Assembly: GCF_002201535.1 (NCBI RefSeq)
Contig: NZ_NIWW01000002.1
Span: 248,001-312,000, forward strand
Direction of reading: 5' to 3'
From: Lacimicrobium sp. SS2-24
Lineage (GTDB): Bacteria > Pseudomonadota > Gammaproteobacteria > Enterobacterales > Alteromonadaceae
Length of the DNA: 64,000 nt
The position numbers and the translations under genes were made by a program. Below are positions 18,352-27,409 of this stretch, one piece after another. Position 1 is the stretch's first letter; each line of letters opens with the position of its first letter. The notes under the pieces were generated by a model that saw only the letters and a program-made list of their open reading frames with translations, did not search any database and was not told where the DNA came from.

Positions 18352-20688
18352 ATGAATAAAATTTCATCTTCACTAAGCTCCTTCCTGGCGTCATTCTGCT
18401 GCCTGGTTGCGATACTTCTGTCATGGTCGGCTGCCGGTTCAGAATCAGATGATGTGTTCAGCCTGTCCTTTGAAGAGTTACTGGACATTGAAGTGACCAC
18501 GCAAAAACGCCCGCAGAAGCTGCTGGATGTACCGGTTGCGGTGTCGGTAATACGTGGTTCGGAATTAGAGCGGTTAGGGCTGTTTGATATTGAGACCGCA
18601 CAGCAACGTTTGTCGTCGGTCAGTTTCCGAAAAGGCAATACCACCCGCAATTCCATGTTAAGTATTCGGGGTATTGGCACCGTGTCCTTCAGTGTGGCGG
18701 CAGAGCCCAGCGTTTCTACCTTGATTGATGGTGTGGTTATGGGGCGCTCCGGACAGGTGTTTCGTGATCTCTATGATATTGAGCGTATTGAAGTGATGCG
18801 AGGGCCGCAGGGAACCTTATTTGGCAAAAATGCCTCCGCAGGATTAGTGCACATCATCACCCGGGACCCGGCACAACAGTTCCAGGCCAGCAGTGATGTC
18901 TATTTTACGGATGATGACGAGTATCGCGCCGTGTTGAAAATGTCGGGTCCGGTGACGGAGAAACTGTCAGCCAGCCTCGCAGTATTGCGTTCCGGCTACG
19001 ATGGCAATGTGTACAACCTGTTCAGTCAGCAACAGATAAACGGATACAATCGCAAAGGGGTCAGAGCAAAACTCAAATACGCGTTGACCGAAGACACCAG
19101 CGCCAAACTTACCCTGGATTACTATAAGGCCGATGATCGTTGTTGTGCCGACGTGGAAGGCTTACCGGCCGGCCGACAGCCAGATTCTGATGCAGCCCCG
19201 GACAGTCAGGGGATCGTCAGTGGCAAAGCCGACATCGACTTGCACCAGCGGCTGGTGGATCATGATTTCGCGACCCGAACCCTGGATCGTGCGCGGGGCG
19301 TTGGCCTGGAATTGTCAACAGACGTCGGGGATTACCAGCTGGTTTCCATTACGGGGCATCGGCTGTGGGATAATACAGAATACCGCGAGGGTGACTATAC
19401 CTCCACAGGAGGCACCGCTGCTGCACCGCTGTTCAGCGTGCCTTTTCAGTTGCATGATATCGGACCACAGCAATGGAAGCAGAGCTCTCAGGAGCTGAGG
19501 ATTCAAACGCAGGAGCAGCAGGATTTTCGTTATCAGCTTGGGCTCTTTTTATGGCATATGACGTCAGAGCGCGAGTTTACCCGTTTTTCCAGTTGCCAGA
19601 ATAACAGTGGCCAGAATGATCAGGTGTTAGAGCAGTATCCACAGCTGACATGCCTGGCTAATGACATTGTCAGCGCAACGGCGGATATGACCACGCAACT
19701 TGATAATGCCGCGCTGTTTAGTGCCGGCGAATATGACTTTTCAGAACAATGGCGAGGCTTTTACGGACTGCGCTATTCGAAAGACAGAGTGACTTATCAC
19801 CATCAGCGCAGGAGCAATGATACGTACGGCAGAGTTGGCATTGGCATACGCCCCTCAGATGAAGACACTGCGTACAATGGGCGCAGCGATAAATATAATC
19901 TGTCTGCGCGCCTGGGCATGCAATTCTTGCCTAATGAGCAGAGTCGCGCCTATCTGAGTTGGACACAGGGCTTTAAGGGCCCAGGGTATAACGTGTTTTT
20001 TAATATGACGGAGCAGGATACTCAGCTCATTGATGCGGAAACCTCCGATGCGTTTGAATTTGGCTATCGCAGAACATTGGCGCAGTGGTCCGTCAACGCA
20101 ACACTGTTTTACACCCGCTTTGAAAATTTTCAGGCCAATAATGCGGATATCAGTGGCGGCGTCGCCATTACCCGCCTGACCAATGCGGGTGATGTGTCCA
20201 CCAGAGGTTTAGAGCTGGATGTCAGTTGGCAGCCCAACGCAAACTGGCGAGTTGAGGCCAGTCTGGCCCGCATCAATGCGCAAATTGATCACTTCAATTG
20301 CCCAACAGGCCAGCAATGTACGAGTCGGGCCGGCGCGGATGTGCCCTTTTCCCCCGATCTGAAATACAGTATCGGAACCACCTACTTGCAGAATTGGGCA
20401 GGTGCTGAGATGCAACTGTCTGCCTGGTACCACTTTACCGACCAGCAGTATTCAGATTTACCAGACACCCGAGGTGAGTTTTCTGCAGCCGCCTTGTTGC
20501 CTCACCAGCGAGTGTTGAATCTTCATGGGAGTATGGGCTGGCAACAGGGCAAATATCGCCTTGGCGTGGCACTTAAAAATGCCCTGGATGAGCCTTATGT
20601 GAGCACCTATAGTGGCGATGGATTTCGTTATCAGGTACCCCGTTTAGCCGATCGCCACTGGCAAGTCTATGTTCGCGCACAATTCTAA
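18352..20688 (+). CDS. TonB-dependent outer-membrane receptor
   Basis: A 778-residue outer-membrane transporter that should use TonB-ExbBD energy to import a substrate. A signal peptide (about 1-29) precedes the plug domain with LDIEVTTQKR, DVPVAVSVIRG, SIRGIGT and ERIEVMRGPQGTLFGKNA (about 50-165). The rest is a 22-strand-type beta-barrel ending in the C-terminal aromatic QVYVRAQF. The sequence resembles the large receptor group common in Alteromonadales and sphingomonads that is not clearly siderophore-specific. No transport or catabolic partner lies beside it, so the substrate cannot be told. Confidence 0.92.
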   Translation: MNKISSSLSSFLASFCCLVAILLSWSAAGSESDDVFSLSFEELLDIEVTTQKRPQKLLDVPVAVSVIRGSELERLGLFDIETAQQRLSSVSFRKGNTTRNSMLSIRGIGTVSFSVAAEPSVSTLIDGVVMGRSGQVFRDLYDIERIEVMRGPQGTLFGKNASAGLVHIITRDPAQQFQASSDVYFTDDDEYRAVLKMSGPVTEKLSASLAVLRSGYDGNVYNLFSQQQINGYNRKGVRAKLKYALTEDTSAKLTLDYYKADDRCCADVEGLPAGRQPDSDAAPDSQGIVSGKADIDLHQRLVDHDFATRTLDRARGVGLELSTDVGDYQLVSITGHRLWDNTEYREGDYTSTGGTAAAPLFSVPFQLHDIGPQQWKQSSQELRIQTQEQQDFRYQLGLFLWHMTSEREFTRFSSCQNNSGQNDQVLEQYPQLTCLANDIVSATADMTTQLDNAALFSAGEYDFSEQWRGFYGLRYSKDRVTYHHQRRSNDTYGRVGIGIRPSDEDTAYNGRSDKYNLSARLGMQFLPNEQSRAYLSWTQGFKGPGYNVFFNMTEQDTQLIDAETSDAFEFGYRRTLAQWSVNATLFYTRFENFQANNADISGGVAITRLTNAGDVSTRGLELDVSWQPNANWRVEASLARINAQIDHFNCPTGQQCTSRAGADVPFSPDLKYSIGTTYLQNWAGAEMQLSAWYHFTDQQYSDLPDTRGEFSAAALLPHQRVLNLHGSMGWQQGKYRLGVALKNALDEPYVSTYSGDGFRYQVPRLADRHWQVYVRAQF

Positions 20689-20761
20689 CTTTCTGCTGGT
20701 TTCATCGGATGCTACAACCCAACATGAGAAGGGTACTGATACCCGTCGCACATGAGCGTTT

Positions 20762-20846
20762 TGCCACGTTGTGGCATGCCCGGTTATGGTGGCAGCAGAA
20801 ACACGTTCATACCCCGGCCAAATATTAGTATTTAAGAAGGCCGGGG
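20762..20846. terminator. Hairpins in the convergent gap after the TonB receptor
   Basis: Two inverted repeats lie between convergent genes: TGCCAC-GTT-GTGGCA (20762-20776), and CCCCGGCC (20812-20819) with GGCCGGGG (20839-20846). The second encloses an AT-rich loop that itself contains AAATA/TATTT. Neither has a T-run, so termination by a factor-assisted route or a processing role is possible. Confidence 0.45.
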
Positions 20847-20853
20847 CATTGAG

Positions 20854-21735
20854 TCAGTTCTGTTTCTGATACAGCTCGAGTTCATCAATTTCGATGTAGT
20901 TTGCATCGCCGAAATTGTTAAGGATCTGCAGGCGTATATATCTGGCCTCGATAGCGGAATTGAAGCTGCCGGTTTGATCGGCAATGTTGGCCAGGCGAAA
21001 GGACTCATGATCGACAAAATTGTTGCCGTCATTGGAGGCCTGTACCACCACATCCCGTGGTCCGCGACCAAGCTGAGAGGCTTTTTCATTCAGGGTCAGG
21101 CGCATGCCCGAAATGCTGACCTTGTGGCCAAAATCCACCTGTATCCAGGCCTCTGTATCTTCTTCTATGCGAAACAACCACAGGCCGCGATTGATTTTCT
21201 GCCCCGCATCTTCATTGACTTTATTATCCCAGGTATAGCCGTCAAACGCCGCGGCGGGCACATCGTCACGATAATGGCCGCTGGCACTGAAACTCGCTGC
21301 GGAAAGCCCGTTGCTGTCAATTAATGCAACGTTCCCATAGACTCCGGTTTCAATCAGGTTGTCCCCTTCTCCACCTATGGGGTCGCTGCCATCGCCGTAT
21401 CCGTCAGCTGCTGTTGCGGCCACATATTCGACGTCACAGCGAGTGGACTCTGCAGGCATATAGCCGATACGGATCTTCTGGTTGGTGTTGCGTGCCAGCA
21501 TCAGAAAGTCGAGCCAGTGTTGTCCAACACCACTACCTGCGTCAAAAGCCAGTGGCCAGTCACTTTCTTCGCAAAGCAGGTTGTTGTCGTCAGTCTGTTT
21601 TACGCCGACCAGCACGCTGCCACTTTTCGTGATCATCAGGTCAGTCACATTGCCGGCGTATTCCTGCATGGATTCCTGCGCATTTGTCCCCACTAAGGGC
21701 ATCAGCAATGCCAGTGGTATTGCCTTTTTCTTCAT
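20854..21735 (-). CDS. Secreted protein with C-terminal discoidin (F5/8 type C) domain
   Basis: A 293-residue exported protein (signal peptide about 1-19, MKKKAIPLALLMPLVGTNA). The C-terminal half (about 150-290) is a discoidin/F5-8C fold, seen in WIQVDFGHKVSISGMRLTL, DVVVQASNDGNNF and YIRLQILNNFG. Such domains bind carbohydrate or surfaces. The N-terminal part (20-120) has two or three cysteines and a beta-rich pattern found in other uncharacterised exported proteins. It is 91 bp downstream of the PLP enzyme gene on the same strand and could share its transcript. Confidence 0.75.
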   Translation of the reverse strand: MKKKAIPLALLMPLVGTNAQESMQEYAGNVTDLMITKSGSVLVGVKQTDDNNLLCEESDWPLAFDAGSGVGQHWLDFLMLARNTNQKIRIGYMPAESTRCDVEYVAATAADGYGDGSDPIGGEGDNLIETGVYGNVALIDSNGLSAASFSASGHYRDDVPAAAFDGYTWDNKVNEDAGQKINRGLWLFRIEEDTEAWIQVDFGHKVSISGMRLTLNEKASQLGRGPRDVVVQASNDGNNFVDHESFRLANIADQTGSFNSAIEARYIRLQILNNFGDANYIEIDELELYQKQN

Positions 21736-21826
21736 CTTTTTCAGCCTTATATCGAATCTACTACCTGCTCCGAATATTCAGAAAAAGCAAGTTATGTGCC
21801 TGAAAAAGAAGACAAAAAATTGGCAC

Positions 21827-23392
21827 TCAGGAAAGGCTCTTATCCGTCAGTGTTTTCATCAGTCGCCTGAACCATGGGGTGCCATCTCTGGAATCGCTTA
21901 AAGGCTGTGCCGACGAGGTTTGCGTCGAGGTGTGTGGCAACACAGCGAAGGACGACAGAGAGGGAATACGGGTTGACAGCTTTGCCACGTAATCGCCTTG
22001 CTGATGATCGAATTCATAGTCTTTTATCCAGGTGGTCGCATTTTCTACTACCTGAGCCACCGCGTTGACGATAAAACGGGCTTCTTCATCGCTATTGACA
22101 GGGTGCAGGGAAACCCTGACCCAGCCAGGCTTGTCGCTGAGATCACCACGGTCAATCTTATTCGTAATGGCAGCCGATTGTTGTTTATCAACATCCAGAA
22201 GAAGATGCCCGTATGTGCCGGCGCAACTGCATCCTCCGCGCACCTGGATACCAAATTTGTCATTCAGTAGCCTGACGATCAGGTTGTAGTGCAGACCCGG
22301 TACATAAAAAGAAACAACACACAATCTGTCGGTAATGGACTCCTCCAGCAGGTGTACTCCAGGAATTGCCGCCAGGCCGCGCATCAGGATACGGGTCAGC
22401 TGGGCTTCACGCTGTTGCATCTTGTCGGTGCCCATCGCGTCTTTGAGCGCGATGGCCAGCGCCACTTTAATCACCTGCAAAAAGCCGGGGGTGCCTCCAT
22501 CTTCACGCACTTCGATATCACGAAAGAATCCCTGTTGGCCCCAGGGATTGGTCCAGCTCACGGTGCCGCCACCAGGCTGATCGGGCAGGGTTCTGGTATA
22601 TAGCGCTTTATTAAAGACCAATACTCCGCTGCTGCCCGGTCCACCCAGGAACTTGTGTGGCGAAAAAAAAACGCCGTCCAGACGTGCATCGGGGTCGTCC
22701 GGATGCATATTAATATCCACATAGGGCGCCGAACAGGCAAAGTCCACCAGACAGATGCCATTATGGCGATGCATGATTTTGGCCAGATTGTGATAGTCCG
22801 TTTTTATGCCGGTGACATTACTGCAAGCGGTAAAAGAGCCAATTTTCATGGGGCGGTTTCGATAGTGCCGCAGTAAGGATGCCAGATGGGTTTCACTGGG
22901 CTTGCCATCTGCGCCTCGTTGAATGACTTCCACCGTCACATCACAGGTATTCCAGGTGGTTTGATTGGAATGGTGTTCCATGTGGCTGACAAAAACAACG
23001 GGCTTTTGCTCCTCCGGCAAGGGGGGCCGGACACCTTCGCCTACACGCAATCCCATCATACGTTGTAGCTTATTGATGACCGTGGTCATGCCCGACCCTG
23101 CGCAGATCAGCACGTCATCGTCACCGGCATTTACATGCTGTTTAATCCGCTGCTGCGCCTCATGATACAACTGTGTCATGGTGGAGCCGGTCAGGTTGGT
23201 CTGGGTATGAGTATTTGCCACAAAGGGTCCGATGTGGTGGGTAAGATAGCGCTCTATGGGTGCATACAGGCGGCCGCTGGCAGTCCAGTCAGCGTAGAGG
23301 ATAGGCATGGTGTTACCCGCCAGAGGGTAGTGTAATGTCTGACCGATAATCTGCTCTCTGAAGGGTAGAAAATGTTGGTGTAACTGACTCAT
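21827..23392 (-). CDS. Class V PLP-dependent enzyme (cysteine desulfurase-like)
   Basis: A 521-residue fold-type I PLP enzyme. The PLP lysine is in FSPHKFLGGPG (Lys247 from this start), with SHMEHHSN and LVDFACSAPY upstream. Two cysteines in GGCSCAGTYGH (388 and 390) lie in the region of the catalytic Cys loop of cysteine desulfurases, so a persulfide-forming reaction is possible but unproven. It is about 100 residues longer than NifS/SufS, with a basic, low-complexity C-terminal tail. The frame could start at GTG 23398; ATG 23392 is preferred. A DecR-like regulator lies upstream. Confidence 0.85.
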   Translation of the reverse strand: MSQLHQHFLPFREQIIGQTLHYPLAGNTMPILYADWTASGRLYAPIERYLTHHIGPFVANTHTQTNLTGSTMTQLYHEAQQRIKQHVNAGDDDVLICAGSGMTTVINKLQRMMGLRVGEGVRPPLPEEQKPVVFVSHMEHHSNQTTWNTCDVTVEVIQRGADGKPSETHLASLLRHYRNRPMKIGSFTACSNVTGIKTDYHNLAKIMHRHNGICLVDFACSAPYVDINMHPDDPDARLDGVFFSPHKFLGGPGSSGVLVFNKALYTRTLPDQPGGGTVSWTNPWGQQGFFRDIEVREDGGTPGFLQVIKVALAIALKDAMGTDKMQQREAQLTRILMRGLAAIPGVHLLEESITDRLCVVSFYVPGLHYNLIVRLLNDKFGIQVRGGCSCAGTYGHLLLDVDKQQSAAITNKIDRGDLSDKPGWVRVSLHPVNSDEEARFIVNAVAQVVENATTWIKDYEFDHQQGDYVAKLSTRIPSLSSFAVLPHTSTQTSSAQPLSDSRDGTPWFRRLMKTLTDKSLS

Positions 23393-23462
23393 TAGCACGG
23401 CTGTTCGTTGAATGATGTCAGGTATTGTGCCGCTGATGGACTAGAAATTGTTTACTCAATCA

Positions 23463-23475
23463 CTCATTAAATGAG
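23463..23475. promoter_or_regulatory. Palindrome in the promoter of the PLP enzyme gene, possible Lrp-type operator
   Basis: CTCATTAAATGAG is a perfect 6+1+6 palindrome in an AT-rich 126-bp gap between the regulator gene and the PLP enzyme gene. Lrp/AsnC proteins bind AT-rich palindromes of this type. The assignment is inferred. Confidence 0.4.
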
Positions 23476-23524
23476 GTTTATTGGAACAATATTCTTCATA
23501 AGGTTTAAATGATAAAAAATATTG

Positions 23525-23995
23525 CTAACTCTTCCGCTCAATATAATCTAGCGGCACTTCAGTGGAGTATTTCATCTGCTCCATGGCAAAGCTGGAGCTG
23601 ACATCGGAAAAACCAGCCTGACTGATCAAGCGTTTATAAAAGGCGTCATAGGCTTTCATATCGGGAACCAGTACTTTGAGAAGGTAGTCGGTCTCCCCGC
23701 TCATACGATAAAACTCAGTGATCTCCGGTGCCTGCTCGGCGAAATCGGCAACAGATTCCAGCCACTCAGGGTTATGCTGATTGGTCTTCAGGTTAACGAA
23801 AACGGTCAGGCCCAGGTTGACAGCTTCGGTATTGAGTAAGGCCACCCTTTTGCGTATCACTCCCTGTTTTTCCAGATTTTGTATACGTCGCCAGCAGGGA
23901 GTCTGACTCAGGCCAACCCGTTCAGAAAGCTCCGCCAGAGACAGTGAGCAATCCCGCTGTAATTCGAATAATATTTTTCTGTCGAAACCATCCAT
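23525..23995 (-). CDS. Lrp/AsnC-family regulator, DecR (YbaO)-like
   Basis: A 156-residue feast/famine regulator. An N-terminal winged helix-turn-helix (DRKILFELQRD ... LSQTPCWRRIQNLEK, about 4-45) precedes the RAM ligand domain (about 65-150). The C-terminal stretch SDVSSSFAMEQMKYSTE closely resembles that of E. coli DecR, the cysteine-responsive activator of cysteine detoxification, as I remember it. The gene lies directly upstream of a Cys-containing PLP enzyme on the same strand, so that gene is a plausible target. Confidence 0.85.
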   Translation of the reverse strand: MDGFDRKILFELQRDCSLSLAELSERVGLSQTPCWRRIQNLEKQGVIRKRVALLNTEAVNLGLTVFVNLKTNQHNPEWLESVADFAEQAPEITEFYRMSGETDYLLKVLVPDMKAYDAFYKRLISQAGFSDVSSSFAMEQMKYSTEVPLDYIERKS

Positions 23996-24201
23996 TGAGT
24001 ACTTTCTTCTTATAAATGAGCGTAACTTAGAAAATACCTTTTATTGGCCTATGGTCAAGTATGTTGGTAAGTCTGAAAACATGGCGGGCAGCGGACAGAA
24101 TGGTCAGGAACCAGTGGCCCGCCCTCCGGGCATCCAAAAATGCTCCCGGCATTTTTGTCGAACCAGGCGGTGGTTCTCATCCGCCTCTAAGCCCCAAAAA
24201 G

Positions 24202-24231
24202 AAAAGGCCCCTTCTTTCGAAGAGGCCTTTT
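24202..24231 (-). terminator. Rho-independent terminator after tRNA-Phe
   Basis: Read on the minus strand, AAAAGGCC and GGCCTTTT arms with an inner CTTC/GAAG stem end in a T-rich run. It begins about 11 bases after the CCA end of the tRNA. Confidence 0.85.
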
Positions 24232-24241
24232 CTTTTAAAGA

Positions 24242-24317
24242 TGGTGCCCAGAGGCGGAATCGAACCACCGACACGAGGATTTTCAATCCACTGCTCTACC
24301 GACTGAGCTATCTGGGC
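24242..24317 (-). tRNA. tRNA-Phe (GAA)
   Basis: A 76-base cloverleaf on the minus strand: acceptor GCCCAGA/TCTGGGC, D-loop AGCTCAGTCGGTAGAGC, anticodon loop TTGAAAA giving anticodon GAA, T-arm GGTTCGATTCC, and an encoded CCA. It closely resembles E. coli tRNA-Phe. No attachment-site duplication or integrase is seen nearby. Confidence 0.98.
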
Positions 24318-24364
24318 GAATTTTTTAGCGTGACTGCCTTCACGGCCTGTTTCGCTGTGGGTGC

Positions 24365-24395
24365 GTATTAAACGGATTTGCACCGCGCAAGTCAA
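24365..24395 (-). promoter_or_regulatory. Promoter of tRNA-Phe
   Basis: On the minus strand TTGACT (24395-24390) and TAATAC (24370-24365) are separated by 19 bp, slightly long, about 48 bp before the tRNA. This suggests the tRNA is transcribed independently of yggX-mutY. Confidence 0.55.
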
Positions 24396-24486
24396 CCTCT
24401 TTTTTAGCCTGACGGTTTCTTTGCACAAGGAATAACCAAAAACCGGGTAAAAAAACTGAAACCGGTCGTTGGCAGGTACTTAACGG

Positions 24487-24762
24487 CTAGTCTTTTTGCG
24501 GTGGCACATAGCCGTCGATCTTGACATCTTTGCCTTCAAACAGAAAAGCCTGCATTTCCTTTTCCAGCATGGCGCGATGTTCGGCATCCATCATATTGAG
24601 TTTTTTCTCGTTGATCAGCATGGTTTGTTTCTTCTGCCATTCGGTCCAGGCTTGTTTAGAGATATTGTCGAAGATACGTTTCCCCAGCTCACCGGGGTAG
24701 AGCTGAAAGTCGAGTCCTTCGGCTTCCTGGTTCAGGTATTGGCAAAATACGGTACGGCTCAT
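24487..24762 (-). CDS. yggX: Fe(II)-trafficking/oxidative-protection protein YggX
   Basis: A small cytoplasmic protein of 91 residues (E. coli 91) that protects Fe-S clusters from oxidation. Hallmarks: [19 protein letters not shown] with the conserved Cys7, [20 protein letters not shown] and [16 protein letters not shown]. It follows mutY by 10 bp, the standard mutY-yggX operon. That fits function, because MutY itself carries a 4Fe-4S cluster. Confidence 0.97.
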   Translation of the reverse strand: MSRTVFCQYLNQEAEGLDFQLYPGELGKRIFDNISKQAWTEWQKKQTMLINEKKLNMMDAEHRAMLEKEMQAFLFEGKDVKIDGYVPPQKD

Positions 24763-24772
24763 GATTGGATTC

Positions 24773-25831
24773 CTAGTCGTGTGATTCAGGTGACAGGGTC
24801 AGTGTACTAAAAAGTTTGCTGGTTGGCGCGGCCAGTCCGACGTTCGCCGGTTGGTCCAGGTCATACCAAAGCTGTGAGTTTTCCTGTACTGCATTGATGT
24901 TGGGGGACGCCTCCAGCTCCAGTAACAGCGGTTGTATATGCAAATGGAAATGGCTGAAAGTATGGCGGAAGGGCGTCAGTTCTTGAATCTGGTAGTCGCC
25001 CAGCCCCAGAGACTCAGCCTTGTGTTTTACCTGCTGTGGGTGCTGCACTTCGTAAAGGCCCCATAACCCTCCCCATAAACCGCTCGGTGGCCGTTTATAC
25101 AATAGAATCTGTTGCTGCCAGCGAGGAAGCAGCATGACCGTGTGTTTTTCGGGCAGTGTCTTGCGCGGTTTTTTACCAGGGTAGGCCTGTTGTTGATTCT
25201 GATATCGCGCCTGACAATCGTCTTCCACCGGACAGGCCGCGCAGTCGGGCTGAGTGCGGCTACACAGGCTGGCGCCGAGATCCATCATGGCCTGATTATA
25301 ATCCGCCACCCTTTTCTCAGGGGTAAGCGTCTGTGCCAGATGCCAGAGCGTTTTCTCGACCGCCTTTTCACCGGGCCAGCCCGCAATCGCCCTATAGCGA
25401 CTCAGTACCCGTTTGACGTTGCCGTCCAGAATGGCATGGTGCTGGTTCAGCGCCAGCGACAGAATGGCCCCGGCAGTAGAGCGACCAATGCCAGGCAGCG
25501 CCACCACCTGTTCGAATTGTTCAGGAAACTGCCCCTGGTATTGGTCCCGCATAATCTGTGCGGCTTTATGCAGATTTCTGGCGCGGGCATAATAGCCCAG
25601 CCCGGTCCAATGATGTAACACCTCATCCTGAGGTGCATCGGCAAGTTGATTGATGTTGCTGAAGCGCTGCATAAACCGCAGGTAATAGGGGATCACCGTA
25701 CTGACCTGGGTTTGCTGCAGCATGATCTCCGATATCCAAACAGAATAAGCAGTCTTGTTTAGCTGCCAGGGTAAGTTCTTACGACCATGCTCATCGAACC
25801 AGCGTAGAATTTTGTCGGAAAAGTCTGTCAC
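24773..25831 (-). CDS. mutY: A/G-specific adenine DNA glycosylase MutY
   Basis: Removes adenine mispaired with 8-oxoguanine. It has 352 residues (E. coli 350). The catalytic Glu lies in [10 protein letters not shown] (about residue 37), the HhH motif in [12 protein letters not shown], the catalytic Asp in [12 protein letters not shown], and the 4Fe-4S cluster ligands in [17 protein letters not shown] with the C-x6-C-x2-C-x5-C spacing. A NUDIX-like C-terminal domain (about 220-345) reads 8-oxoG. It is divergent from the hydrolase gene across only 74 bp. Confidence 0.97.
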   Translation of the reverse strand: MTDFSDKILRWFDEHGRKNLPWQLNKTAYSVWISEIMLQQTQVSTVIPYYLRFMQRFSNINQLADAPQDEVLHHWTGLGYYARARNLHKAAQIMRDQYQGQFPEQFEQVVALPGIGRSTAGAILSLALNQHHAILDGNVKRVLSRYRAIAGWPGEKAVEKTLWHLAQTLTPEKRVADYNQAMMDLGASLCSRTQPDCAACPVEDDCQARYQNQQQAYPGKKPRKTLPEKHTVMLLPRWQQQILLYKRPPSGLWGGLWGLYEVQHPQQVKHKAESLGLGDYQIQELTPFRHTFSHFHLHIQPLLLELEASPNINAVQENSQLWYDLDQPANVGLAAPTSKLFSTLTLSPESHD

Positions 25832-25905
25832 AAAAGGGATTGAATCCTGAATACTGCAGATTGAACAGGTATGATACTACTTCAACCAATACAGGTACCA
25901 GTCAG

Positions 25906-26619
25906 ATGCAGCAGACCGTTGTCTTTCTTCCCGGCACACAATGTGATGAGCGCGCCTTTGTGCCCTTGTGGCAAAAATTAGACTTGCATGATAGACGTTA
26001 TGTGCCCCTGCAGTGGGCCGAAACGCTGGAGCAGATGGATGGCCTCACTGCTCATGCCGTCGGCGTGGATTCCGTACACCTGGTAGGCTTTTCCATGGGT
26101 GGGTTCATTGCCAGTCGGTTTGCACTGGCTCATCCTGAGCAGGTGCGCTCGCTGACATTGATGGGATATTGCAGTGCAGGTCTCAGCGATGCAGAGCAAC
26201 AACAGCGACAGCAGTATTTGCGGGTACTGGAAAAAGGACAGGGCGGCGTCATGTCCTCTAAGCGACTGGCGCAGATGGTCAACATGCAGGGCTCCCATGC
26301 GGCTGAGGCGATGCAAAGCGTGCAGGAAATGGAAAAAGATCTGGGGCCCAGTGTGTTGAAATATCATCTGCAATGTACCTCCCATCGCCAGGACCTGACC
26401 ACGCCATTGGCTGACAGTGGTCTGCAGATTCATCTGATTGGTGGTGATGCCGATCAGATCGCGCCGACGTCCCAGCTACAGAAGATGCATAAACAGATAC
26501 CTCAAAGCCGATATACCTCTTTGCCGGATTGTGGTCACATGCTTGCACTGGAAAATCCACAAGGGTTGGCACAGGCCTGCAGTGATTACTGGGCCGAGGT
26601 TCACAGCCCAGTAAGCTGA
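25906..26619 (+). CDS. Alpha/beta-hydrolase
   Basis: A 237-residue alpha/beta-hydrolase fold protein. The nucleophile elbow is GFSMGG, the acid lies in GGDADQIAP and the catalytic His in [11 protein letters not shown], so the triad is complete. The oxyanion-side motif [12 protein letters not shown] is at the N-terminus. No signal peptide. The substrate is unknown; relatives act on small esters or thioesters. The frame begins at 25840 but the fold starts at Met23, ATG 25906. Divergent from mutY, with a weak -10 (TATGAT at 25870-25875). Confidence 0.85.
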   Translation: MQQTVVFLPGTQCDERAFVPLWQKLDLHDRRYVPLQWAETLEQMDGLTAHAVGVDSVHLVGFSMGGFIASRFALAHPEQVRSLTLMGYCSAGLSDAEQQQRQQYLRVLEKGQGGVMSSKRLAQMVNMQGSHAAEAMQSVQEMEKDLGPSVLKYHLQCTSHRQDLTTPLADSGLQIHLIGGDADQIAPTSQLQKMHKQIPQSRYTSLPDCGHMLALENPQGLAQACSDYWAEVHSPVS

Positions 26620-26698
26620 CAGGTGTCTTTGCGCAGGCGACTGGCGTATACTACGCGCGTTTTTAAACCCTCACCCAGACCAAAGAGTGCTACAGAAC

Positions 26699-27409
26699 AT
26701 GAGCGAACAGCAGGCTGATGCAAAAACAGGCGTATATATCCGCAAAATCCGCAGTTTTGTTAAGCGTGAAGGCCGTTTGACGCAGGGGCAGGCCCGCGCC
26801 ATTGACAATAACTGGGAAGCCATGGGGCTAACGTTGCAACAAGGTTTGCTGGATATGAACGAGGTGTTCGGTCGCAGTGCTCCGGTGGTACTGGAAATTG
26901 GCTTTGGTATGGGCAAGTCTCTGGTAGAGATGGCCGCCGCCGAGCGTGATAAAGATTTTATTGGTATCGAAGTGCACCGCCCCGGAATCGGCGCCTGTCT
27001 GATGGATGCCGAGGCGGCTGAGCTAACTAACTTACGTGTTTACGAGGCAGATGCCGTTGAAGTGCTGGAAAAATGCATTGCCGATAACGGCCTTGCCCGT
27101 CTGCAACTTTACTTCCCTGACCCCTGGCATAAGAAACGTCATCATAAGCGTCGTATTGTCCAACCAGACTTTGCCCAACTGGTGCGCCGCAAATTGGCCC
27201 AAGGTGGCGTCTGGCATATGGCGACGGACTGGGAAAACTATGCTGAGCATATGCTCGAAGTGATGTCTGCCGCTGAGGGTTTTAAGAATCTCTCAGACAC
27301 AAATGACTATGTTGAAAGGCCCGCCTTCCGGCCGTTGACCAAGTTTGAACAACGGGGGCAGCGTCTTGGCCATGGTGTGTGGGATTTGATGTTTGAGCGG
27401 GTGTCCTGA
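26699..27409 (+). CDS. trmB: tRNA (guanine-N7-)-methyltransferase
   Basis: Methylates G46 in the variable loop of tRNA using SAM. It has 236 residues from ATG 26699 (E. coli 239). SAM motif [26 protein letters not shown] and the family signature [16 protein letters not shown] are all present, with the C-terminal [17 protein letters not shown]. An upstream in-frame GTG at 26687 is less likely. It is coupled to rsmC by a TGATG overlap. Confidence 0.97.
   Translation: MSEQQADAKTGVYIRKIRSFVKREGRLTQGQARAIDNNWEAMGLTLQQGLLDMNEVFGRSAPVVLEIGFGMGKSLVEMAAAERDKDFIGIEVHRPGIGACLMDAEAAELTNLRVYEADAVEVLEKCIADNGLARLQLYFPDPWHKKRHHKRRIVQPDFAQLVRRKLAQGGVWHMATDWENYAEHMLEVMSAAEGFKNLSDTNDYVERPAFRPLTKFEQRGQRLGHGVWDLMFERVS

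Noticed and set aside
24242-24317. tRNA-Phe as an integration site
   Set aside because: No integrase, no duplicated 3' tRNA segment and no island-like genes next to it.
24051-24371. Open frames around the tRNA-Phe gene
   Set aside because: They read through the tRNA and its terminator; no ribosome sites.
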